Positions 1 through 4,979 of a DNA stretch of 5,336 nucleotides are shown here, in pieces. Made by a program: the position numbers and the translations under genes. Every line of letters begins with the position of its first letter. Positions within the stretch are counted from its first letter, which is position 1. The notes under the pieces were generated by a model, which worked only from the letters and a program-made list of their open reading frames with translations, had not been told where the DNA came from and searched no databases. This DNA comes from Candidatus Limivicinus faecipullorum (lineage in GTDB: Bacteria > Bacillota > Clostridia > Oscillospirales > Oscillospiraceae). Location: positions 1-5,336 of the forward strand of contig DVHY01000026.1 of NCBI GenBank assembly GCA_018711755.1, written 5' to 3'.

Positions 1-6
1 CAAGGG

Positions 7-51
7 CCGGACTTTATGAGGCGCGGCCTCAGATAAAGCGCCTCAGTCCGG
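7..51. repeat. Compound inverted repeat with alternative pairings at the left edge
   Basis: Bases 7-13 (CCGGACT) pair with 45-51 (AGTCCGG), and 18-24 (GAGGCGC) pair with 38-44 (GCGCCTC). This gives a 14-bp stem interrupted only by a 4-nt bulge (TTAT, 14-17). The 7-mer GCCTCAG occurs twice (26-32 and 40-46), so TGAGGC at 17-22 could instead pair with GCCTCA at 26-31 around a GCG loop. The two folds exclude each other. No gene can be supported in bases 1-122. One plus frame ends in TAA at 34-36 and could be the tail of an upstream gene, and a minus ATG at 56-54 opens a frame running off the window without a Shine-Dalgarno; neither is convincing. The element could be an RNA structure, a small repeat unit or a terminator remnant. 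Confidence 0.5.
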
Positions 52-122
52 GGCATGGGGCTGGGGGAAAGAAACGGTCAGGATCGGCAGAAAGGCTTTC
101 GGCCGGCACAGCGGGGAAGAGA

Positions 123-162
123 CAAAACCAGGGCCCTGAACTTTTTCAGGGCCCTGGTTTTG
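123..162 (-). terminator. Intrinsic terminator of clpC, probably bidirectional
   Basis: This is a perfect 18-bp inverted repeat: 123-140 pairs with 145-162 around the 4-nt loop CTTT. The GC core is CCAGGGCCCTGAA and its complement. On the minus strand the stem is followed by TTTTGTCTCTT, and it starts 13 nt past the clpC stop codon, as expected of a Rho-independent terminator. On the plus strand the GC core is followed by TTTTGCCTTT, so it could also stop transcription entering from the left of the window. Confidence 0.85.
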
Positions 163-175
163 CCTTTACGTCCAT

Positions 176-2464
176 TTACATAGCCCGGCTCAGCTCAAGG
201 GAGTCCCCGGACAGGGAGACGGTGAGAGTGTCCCCCGGCCCCACGCTGCCCTCCAGCAGCAGCTCCGCCGCCGCATCTTCTATCCAATGCTCCAAGGTGC
301 GCCGCAGCGGGCGGGCGCCGAACTTGTCGTCATAGCCCTTTCTGGCCAGCCAGCGGGCGGCCTCCTCCGGCACGGCCAGCTGGATGTCCAGGGCGAGAAA
401 ACGCTCTTTCAGCTGCCGGAGCATGGTCTGGGTGATGGCGAACATGTGCTCCTGGCTGAGGCGGTGGAAGACTATGGTCTCGTCCACCCGGTTGAGGAAT
501 TCCGGCTTGAAGGTGGATCTTAGCTCCTCCATCACCCGGCGGCTCATGGTGTCCTCCCCCTGCCCGCCACCGTCGGCAAAGCCCAGAGGCGGACGGTTTT
601 CCGTGATGGCCTTGGCCCCGATGTTGGAGGTCATGACTATCACGGTGTTGCTGAAGTCCACCCGGCGGCCGGTGGCGTCGGTGAGATGGCCGTCGTCCAT
701 TATCTGCAGCAATATGCTCCACACATCCTCATGGGCCTTTTCTATCTCGTCAAAGAGCACTACGCTCCAGGGCTTGCGCCGCACCTTCTCCGTGAGCTGG
801 CCCCCGTCCTCGTAGCCCACATAGCCGGGAGGGGAGCCGATAAGGCGGCTCACCGAATGCTTCTCCATATACTCTGACATGTCCAGGCGGATGACGGCGT
901 TTTCGTCGCCGTACACCGTGGCCGCCAGAGCCCGGCACAGCTCCGTTTTCCCCACCCCTGTGGGGCCCAGGAAAAGAAAGCTGCCTACGGGCCGCCGGGG
1001 GTCTTTCAGCCCCACACGGCTGCGGCGTATCGCCCTGGCTACGGCGGAGACAGCCTCGTCCTGGCCGATGATGCGCTTTTTCAGCTGTTCCTCCAGGGCC
1101 TTCAGCCGCTGGCTCTCGCTCTCGTCCAGAGAGCAGACGGGTATCTCCGTCCAGAGAGCCACCACGCCGGCCACGTCGGAGGCCTCTACCTCCCGGCGAA
1201 GCCCCTCCACATGCACCGCCGCGGCGGCCTCGTCCAGCAGGTCTATGGCCTTGTCCGGCAGGTAGCGGTCGTTTATATACCGCACCGACAGGGCGTAGGC
1301 CGCCTCCAAAGCCTCCGGGCTGAGGCTTACGCCGTGGTGCTTTTCCAGGGCCGGGCGCAGGCTCTGGAGCATTTCCATGGTGTGCTCCTTGTCCGGCTCC
1401 GTGACCTTGATGGGTTGGAAGCGCCGCTCCAGAGCGGCGTCCTTCTCGATGTGGCGGCGGTATTCCTCCGGGGTGGTGGCCCCGATTATCTGCACCTCTC
1501 CCCGCCCCAGGGCGGGCTTGAGGATATTGGCGGCATCTATGGCCCCTTCGGCGCTGCCTGCGCCGATGATGGTGTGCAGCTCGTCGATGAAGAGAATGAC
1601 GTCTCCCGCCCGGCGCACGTCCCGGAGCACCGACTTCACCCGTTCCTCAAAGTCTCCCCGGTACTTGGTGCCTGCCAGCAGGGCTGGGATGTCCAGGGAG
1701 ACTATACGCTTGTCCCTGAGCTCTGCGGGAGCCTGGCCCCGGCTGACGCACAGGGCCAGGCCCTCCGCCACGGCGGTCTTGCCCACTCCGGGCTCCCCCA
1801 CCAGCACGGGATTGTTCTTGCTGCGCCGGGAGAGTATCTGGATGGCCCGGCGTATCTCGTTGCCCCGGCCCACCACCGGGTCTATCCGGCCTGCGGCGGC
1901 CAGCTCCGTCAGATCCCGGCTGTACTGGTCCAGGACCCGGGTGTCTGCCCGGCGAACGGTGCTGCGGGCGGTGCCGGTCTGGGAGCGGTTGTTGGAGCCG
2001 GGATTGCCGAAGACCGCCATTATCTCCGTGTAGATGTCGTTCAGGTCGGCCCCGGCCTCCCGGAGGGCTGCGGCCCCGCCGCAGTCGTTCTGGCGCAGTA
2101 TGCCCAACAGCAGGTGCTCGGTGCCGATATAGCCCTGCTGCAGCTGCCTTGCCTCCTGGGCCGCCTTTTCCACCGCCTGCCGGGCCCGGGGGGTGAGCCC
2201 CTGCTCCGGCCTGCCGGGACAGCCGGAGCCGTTGGAACGCTGGACTATATGCCACAGCCGGGCCTTGTCCAGGCCCTGACGCTGGAGCACTCTGGCCCCC
2301 AGGCCGTCCCGCTCCATCATTATCCCCAGCAGCAGGTGCTCCGTACCCACATAGCCCTGGCCCAGTTCTCCGGCCGCCAGGCGGGCGTTCTCAATGGCCA
2401 GCTCCGCCCGCTGAGTGAACTTCTCATTGCTTTTTATAAGGCATACCCCCTTGGAAGCAAGCAT
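176..2464 (-). CDS. clpC: ClpC-type ATP-dependent Clp protease ATP-binding subunit lacking the M domain
   Basis: Cytosolic HSP100 unfoldase that threads substrates into ClpP. From the ATG at 2464 it is 762 aa. Two Clp N-repeats span about 15-75 and 88-152, each with a GTEH motif (E42, E116). AAA+ domain D1 has Walker A GEPGVGKT (223-230), pore loop KYRG (Y268), Walker B FIDE (292-295) and ERR fingers (346-348). D2 has Walker A GPTGVGKT (500-507), pore loop GYVG (Y548), Walker B FDE (571-573), sensor-1 N614, and sensor-2 GAR (R718). The ClpP-docking tripeptide is LGF (627-629). Only about 20 residues separate the D1 end (DLLDEA, 408-413) from the D2 lead-in (VVALWTEIPV), where ClpC normally carries a roughly 60-residue coiled M/UVR domain, which accounts for the short length. 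No ctsR, mcsA or mcsB is adjacent. The start is uncertain: the ATG at 2464 has no Shine-Dalgarno, and the frame is open to an ATG at 2653, but those extra 63 residues do not resemble the family. Confidence 0.93.
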   Translation of the reverse strand: MLASKGVCLIKSNEKFTQRAELAIENARLAAGELGQGYVGTEHLLLGIMMERDGLGARVLQRQGLDKARLWHIVQRSNGSGCPGRPEQGLTPRARQAVEKAAQEARQLQQGYIGTEHLLLGILRQNDCGGAAALREAGADLNDIYTEIMAVFGNPGSNNRSQTGTARSTVRRADTRVLDQYSRDLTELAAAGRIDPVVGRGNEIRRAIQILSRRSKNNPVLVGEPGVGKTAVAEGLALCVSRGQAPAELRDKRIVSLDIPALLAGTKYRGDFEERVKSVLRDVRRAGDVILFIDELHTIIGAGSAEGAIDAANILKPALGRGEVQIIGATTPEEYRRHIEKDAALERRFQPIKVTEPDKEHTMEMLQSLRPALEKHHGVSLSPEALEAAYALSVRYINDRYLPDKAIDLLDEAAAAVHVEGLRREVEASDVAGVVALWTEIPVCSLDESESQRLKALEEQLKKRIIGQDEAVSAVARAIRRSRVGLKDPRRPVGSFLFLGPTGVGKTELCRALAATVYGDENAVIRLDMSEYMEKHSVSRLIGSPPGYVGYEDGGQLTEKVRRKPWSVVLFDEIEKAHEDVWSILLQIMDDGHLTDATGRRVDFSNTVIVMTSNIGAKAITENRPPLGFADGGGQGEDTMSRRVMEELRSTFKPEFLNRVDETIVFHRLSQEHMFAITQTMLRQLKERFLALDIQLAVPEEAARWLARKGYDDKFGARPLRRTLEHWIEDAAAELLLEGSVGPGDTLTVSLSGDSLELSRAM
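2446..2452 (-). promoter_or_regulatory. Shine-Dalgarno-like AAGGGGG inside the clpC reading frame
   Basis: On the minus strand AAGGGGG lies four codons inside the clpC frame opened by the ATG at 2464. It sits 8 nt upstream of an in-frame ATA codon (2437-2435). An ATA start would give a 753-aa protein beginning a few residues before the conserved FTxRA motif, which is where ClpC proteins usually begin. No ATG, GTG or TTG lies at the right distance in frame. The out-of-frame ATG only 1 nt after it opens a six-codon ORF (MPYKKQ, then stop). This may be a true ribosome binding site with a rare start codon, or chance. Confidence 0.35.
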
Positions 2465-2540
2465 ATATAATAATATATTATCCACCGCCCGCCCCGCCGA
2501 AACAGACGAAAAGGGTGGGAGACGGGAAAATTTATTTGAC

Positions 2541-2566
2541 CGGGGCAGGTCCCCGGACAGGCCCCG
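2541..2566. repeat. 26-bp interrupted palindrome in the clpC upstream region
   Basis: On the plus strand CGGGGC (2541-2546) pairs with GCCCCG (2561-2566), and GTCC (2549-2552) pairs with GGAC (2555-2558). The two arms are separated by symmetric AG/AG steps, giving near-perfect twofold symmetry centred at 2553/2554. It may be a protein-binding dyad or a hairpin in a long clpC leader. It directly abuts the minus-strand GGTCAAATAA motif. Confidence 0.5.
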
Positions 2567-2639
2567 CCGCCTGAGGAGCGGAGCTTCCGGGAAAAATCCT
2601 TGAAAGTCCGCCTGCCGGTCCCGTCCGGGACCACGGGTA

Positions 2640-2662
2640 ATGGACAGTCTCATTATGGACAG
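2640..2662. repeat. Direct repeat ATGGACAG with 15-bp period
   Basis: ATGGACAG occurs at 2640-2647 and again at 2655-2662, separated by TCTCATT. It reads CTGTCCAT twice on the minus strand. It lies between the AT-rich ferredoxin promoter zone and the GC-rich clpC upstream segment, so it could be a regulator-binding site for either gene. The alternative clpC ATG at 2653-2651 falls in the spacer. The repeat itself is exact; a function is not shown. Confidence 0.4.
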
Positions 2663-2699
2663 CTTTTTTTAAATTTATCGGCGCCATTAAATTTTATAA

Positions 2700-2727
2700 T
2701 TGATTTTTGCATAAGATGTGTTACAAT
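2700..2727 (+). promoter_or_regulatory. Sigma-A-type promoter of the ferredoxin gene
   Basis: The -35 TTGATT (2700-2705) and -10 TACAAT (2722-2727) are separated by 16 bp in an AT-rich stretch. Transcription would start near 2734, leaving a leader of about 40 nt before the ferredoxin ATG. This is the best promoter match in the window together with that of abrB. Confidence 0.7.
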
Positions 2728-2761
2728 GTAGCCAACGATGGCCTAAGTGGTCAAATAACAT

Positions 2762-2768
2762 GGGAGGT
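2762..2768 (+). promoter_or_regulatory. Ribosome binding site fixing the ferredoxin start
   Basis: GGGAGGT ends 6 nt before the ATG at 2775. The frame is open back to an ATG at 2718, but that ATG overlaps the promoter -10 region and would add 19 residues not found in small ferredoxins. The start at 2775 is therefore chosen. Confidence 0.85.
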
Positions 2769-2774
2769 AACATA

Positions 2775-2945
2775 ATGGCTTTTGTTATTACCGATGAGTG
2801 CCTGTCCTGCGGCGCCTGCGCTGCTCAGTGCCCCGCTGAGGCAATAGAGATGGGCGAACTGCACTATGAGATCGACGCCGATAAGTGCCTGGAGTGCGGC
2901 TCTTGCGCAGCCCAGTGCCCCGCCGAGGCAATAGTTCAGGAGTAA
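2775..2945 (+). CDS. 2[4Fe-4S] ferredoxin, clostridial type
   Basis: Small cytosolic electron carrier of 56 aa, the usual length for clostridial 8Fe ferredoxins. Two complete CxxCxxCxxxCP motifs are present: C9, C12, C15, C19 and C38, C41, C44, C48. In this family each cluster takes three cysteines from one motif and the fourth from the other. Internal duplication is obvious: the decapeptide CAAQCPAEAI occurs at residues 15-24 and again at 44-53, and the DNA of the two halves is also close to identical. Family knowledge says such proteins carry low-potential electrons for enzymes such as pyruvate:ferredoxin oxidoreductase, hydrogenase or Rnf; the physiological partner cannot be read from this window. 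It has its own promoter and strong ribosome binding site, and is followed 10 nt after the stop by a hairpin that probably ends most of its transcripts. It could be only loosely coupled to trmN6 downstream. Confidence 0.96.
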   Translation: MAFVITDECLSCGACAAQCPAEAIEMGELHYEIDADKCLECGSCAAQCPAEAIVQE

Positions 2946-2955
2946 TCTTACAACA

Positions 2956-2997
2956 ACATAGAATGAGGGGCGATTCTTATCGCCCCTCATTCTATGT
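2956..2997 (+). terminator. Perfect 18-bp hairpin after the ferredoxin gene
   Basis: Bases 2956-2973 pair perfectly with 2980-2997 around the 6-nt loop TTCTTA. The GC core GAGGGGCGA/TCGCCCCTC is followed by ATTCTATGT, only a weak U-tract, and this flank is itself paired in the full stem. After the stem comes CAGGGTACAG, with no T run. It may be a weak intrinsic terminator that lets some transcription reach trmN6, or a 3'-end stabilising stem for the ferredoxin mRNA. Confidence 0.65.
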
Positions 2998-3048
2998 CAG
3001 GGTACAGCCATCAGACTGAAACATTATTTTACCGGGAGGGAACAGGAG

Positions 3049-3765
3049 ATGCCGGAATTCACCGCTTTGTGGGAGGGCGGACCACAGTTTGCCCAGGCGG
3101 AGCATTTCAAACTCGGTACCGACTGCGTGCTCCTGGCGGACTTTGTAAACAGCTCCGGACGCAAGAGGGGCATAGACCTGGGCTGCGCCTCGGGGGCCAT
3201 AGCCCTTCTGCTGCTGTGGCGCAGCCCCGGGCTCCATATGACCGGGCTGGAGATAGTGGAGGAAGCGGCAAAACTGGCGGAGGAGAATATGGAGAAAAAC
3301 TCCCTCCAGGACAGAAGCCGTATAATCTGCGGGGATATACGCCGCCACAGGGAGCTTTTCAAAAGCGGCAGCTTTGACCTGGTGGCGGCAAACCCGCCCT
3401 ACTTCCCCGTGGAGCGGGGGAAGCTGTCCCCGGACGAAAAGCGTTCCGGGGCCCGGGGAGAGCTGAGCTGCGGCCTGGAGGATATCTGCGCCGCCGCCTC
3501 CTACCTCTGCTGTACCGGAGGCAGCTTTTCGGTGGTGTATAAGCCGGAGCGGCTGTCGGAGCTCTTCTGTGCCATGACGGCCCACGGCCTGGAGCCCAAA
3601 CGCCTGCGCCTGGTCTGCCACAGGGCAGACAGCGCACCCAGCCTGGCACTGGTAGAGGGGAGGCGGGGCGGCAGGCCCGGGCTGAGCGTACTGCCCTCCC
3701 TGATACTCACCGGCCCTGAGGGGAGAGAGACAGAGGAAGTCCTGAGGATATATCATCGGATATGA
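3049..3765 (+). CDS. trmN6: tRNA1(Val) adenine(37)-N6-methyltransferase family protein (TrmN6/YfiC)
   Basis: SAM-dependent class I methyltransferase of 238 aa, the normal family size. In E. coli the family member methylates N6 of A37, next to the anticodon of tRNA1(Val). The N-terminus has the family signature with FKLGTDCVLLADF (20-32). SAM motif I is DLGCASGA (43-50), the acidic residue for the SAM ribose is E68, GDI (95-97) follows, and the catalytic NPPY tetrad of N6-adenine methyltransferases is N115-Y118. The start at 3049 is supported by GGGAGGG (3034-3040), 8 nt upstream; a second AGGAG abuts the ATG. No good promoter is visible between the preceding hairpin and this gene, so read-through from the ferredoxin promoter is plausible. 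Isoleucine is encoded by ATA in 8 of 10 cases, odd for a GC-rich gene. The exact tRNA substrate in this organism is inferred only. Confidence 0.9.
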   Translation: MPEFTALWEGGPQFAQAEHFKLGTDCVLLADFVNSSGRKRGIDLGCASGAIALLLLWRSPGLHMTGLEIVEEAAKLAEENMEKNSLQDRSRIICGDIRRHRELFKSGSFDLVAANPPYFPVERGKLSPDEKRSGARGELSCGLEDICAAASYLCCTGGSFSVVYKPERLSELFCAMTAHGLEPKRLRLVCHRADSAPSLALVEGRRGGRPGLSVLPSLILTGPEGRETEEVLRIYHRI

Positions 3766-3786
3766 CGGCTCCCACAGAGCCTGAAT

Positions 3787-3791
3787 GGAGG
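3787..3791 (+). promoter_or_regulatory. Ribosome binding site deciding the CPBP protease start
   Basis: GGAGG is followed by five A residues and then the ATG at 3797. An earlier in-frame ATG at 3785 overlaps this site and has no Shine-Dalgarno of its own (GAGCCTGA precedes it), so 3797 is the preferred start. The difference is only four residues. Confidence 0.75.
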
Positions 3792-3796
3792 AAAAA

Positions 3797-4864
3797 ATGG
3801 AGACGAAAAACAGATTTTCGGACATCGAAAAGCGGCAGCTTGCGATGTTTGTCATGGTGGCCTTCGGCTTTACCTATTTGATGGGCCTGCCCTTGTCTCT
3901 GGCCTACCGCCTGGGACTGGACACCTATCCCTTCCCCAACGCCCAGATGTTCTACCCTGCGGCGGGAGTCATGCTGGCCTGCCTGGTCACAAGGAGACGG
4001 CCGGGTATGGAAAGCCCCGAGGAGAGCGCCGCCATGCCCCTGGGCTTCTTTACCTTCTTTGTGCTCCTCACGGCCCTGATGGCGGCAGGCTGCTGGGGGA
4101 TGTTCATACGCCCGGACATGGATTGGTCCACATTGCAGTCCTATGTGATAGTGGCAGGCTCCCTGCTGGCCTGGGTCTTCCTGCTGGCGGCGGGAAAAAC
4201 CAGGCGGGCGGCCTACGGCCTGAGCTGGTCCGGCACCGGCCGCTCCCTGCTGATGCTGCTGCTGTTCGTGGCCATATACCTGGCCCGCTCTTTCTTCTCC
4301 GTGGCCATCAGCGGGCAGATGGCTGAATACCTGCCCTACTGGCAGACTTCCGCCCCCTACATACTCATGGTGGTGCTGATACCCAATTTCTTTTTCAGCT
4401 TCGCCGCCTTCTTCGGCGAGGAGTACGGCTGGCGCTATTATCTCCAGCCCCTGCTGCAAAAGCGCTTCGGCCTCATCCGGGGCACGGTACTTTTGGGCGT
4501 GGTGTGGGGACTGTGGCATCTGCCCCTGGACCTGTTTTTCTACAGCCCCGGCTATGCCCTTCAAAGCATTGCGGCCCACCAGGTCACCTGTATCACCCTG
4601 GGGGTGTTTTTCGCCTTTGCCTACATGAGCACCGGGAATATCTGGGTGCCGGTGGCGCTGCACTTTATAAACAACAATCTGGCCGTGGCGGTCAGCGGCA
4701 CCGCCCAGGTCAGCGGCTACGCGGTGGGCTGGACGGATGTGCTGGTCTCCCTGGTGATAAACGCCGTCATCTTCCTGCCCTTCCTGGCGGCAAAGGTGTT
4801 TCGCAAAGGCCCGGCGGCGGAGGAGGAAAACAAAGCCTCCCCTTGCCTCAAGGAGAGAGAATAA
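3797..4864 (+). CDS. CPBP family intramembrane metalloprotease (CAAX protease / Abi type)
   Basis: Polytopic membrane protein of 355 aa with all three CPBP (Pfam Abi/CAAX protease 2) motifs: EEYGWR at 208-213 (E208, E209, R213), WGLWH at 237-241 (H241) and HFINN at 289-293 (H289, N293). These glutamates and histidines form the metal-dependent active site in the Rce1-like family. Hydrophobic stretches suggest about eight to ten membrane segments, for example near residues 15-36, 47-65, 81-104, 115-133, 150-172, 187-207, 226-250, 265-300 and 316-335. The last 20 or so residues are hydrophilic. The substrate is unknown; bacterial relatives have been tied to bacteriocin self-immunity, peptide maturation and signalling, but no bacteriocin-like gene is beside it. 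It lies 31 nt behind trmN6 with no visible terminator between them, so co-transcription is likely. It ends at the hairpin shared with convergent abrB. Confidence 0.9.
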   Translation: METKNRFSDIEKRQLAMFVMVAFGFTYLMGLPLSLAYRLGLDTYPFPNAQMFYPAAGVMLACLVTRRRPGMESPEESAAMPLGFFTFFVLLTALMAAGCWGMFIRPDMDWSTLQSYVIVAGSLLAWVFLLAAGKTRRAAYGLSWSGTGRSLLMLLLFVAIYLARSFFSVAISGQMAEYLPYWQTSAPYILMVVLIPNFFFSFAAFFGEEYGWRYYLQPLLQKRFGLIRGTVLLGVVWGLWHLPLDLFFYSPGYALQSIAAHQVTCITLGVFFAFAYMSTGNIWVPVALHFINNNLAVAVSGTAQVSGYAVGWTDVLVSLVINAVIFLPFLAAKVFRKGPAAEEENKASPCLKERE

Positions 4865-4936
4865 AAAAACAGCCGGGGAGCAAAGCGCCCGGCGGACAAA
4901 ACAGATAGCTATAAAAAGAGCTATAGAAAAGCAATA

Positions 4937-4977
4937 AAAATGGGAAGCCGTGTTCGGAGAACACGGCTTCCCATTTT
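4937..4977 (-). terminator. Bidirectional terminator between the CPBP gene and abrB
   Basis: Bases 4937-4954 pair perfectly with 4960-4977; an extra C-G pair (4955/4959) would leave a 3-nt GGA loop. On the minus strand it begins 2 nt after the abrB stop and runs into TTTTTATTGCTTTT, a strong intrinsic terminator. On the plus strand the stem ends in ATTTTCATT, so it can also end CPBP transcripts, 72 nt past that stop. The intervening 4865-4936 holds only two weak dyads (GCCGGG/CCCGGC at 4872-4893, ATAGCT/AGCTAT at 4905-4924). Confidence 0.88.
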
Positions 4978-4979
4978 CA

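Larger units (their letters stand above)
2465..2774. other. Divergent intergenic region between clpC and the ferredoxin gene
   Basis: No gene is supportable here. The clpC-proximal part (about 2480-2640) is strongly GC-rich and rich in small dyads: the palindrome at 2541-2566 and GGTCCC/GGGACC at 2617-2632 with a 4-nt loop. Next comes a direct repeat at 2640-2662. From 2664 to about 2730 it is AT-rich and holds the ferredoxin promoter. Next to the clpC ATG the minus strand has an AT run (2479-2465) with a TATATT hexamer ending 7 nt before that ATG, which would give a nearly leaderless transcript, but no matching -35 is visible. The sequence GGTCAAATAA occurs once on each strand (minus 2541-2532, plus 2749-2758). 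It resembles a CtsR half-site, but neither copy has the second half-site. Confidence 0.6.

Noticed and set aside
1..56. Partial genes at the left edge (plus frame ending at 36; minus frame starting at 56)
   Set aside because: Each is under 20 codons in view, overlaps a strong inverted repeat and lacks a ribosome binding site or recognisable residues.
1211..2470. 419-codon plus-strand open frame opposite clpC
   Set aside because: It is the antisense shadow of a well-conserved clpC coding sequence in GC-rich DNA. The translation shows no recognisable domain, is rich in G, P and R, and has no ribosome binding site.
2465..2653. 63-residue N-terminal extension of clpC from the ATG at 2653
   Set aside because: The added residues are Arg/Pro-rich and unlike any Clp N-terminus. 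The ATG lacks a Shine-Dalgarno, and the segment carries control-type dyads instead.
2500..2653. T-box or other known riboswitch upstream of clpC
   Set aside because: The minus strand has a GTGGTCCC stretch reminiscent of a T-box core, but no AGGGTGGNACCGCG-type antiterminator, specifier loop or terminator was found, and clpC is not a T-box target class.
2992..3855. 287-codon minus-strand open frame opposite trmN6
   Set aside because: The plus strand carries the complete methyltransferase with its NPPY motif and ribosome binding site. The antisense product matches no family I recognise.
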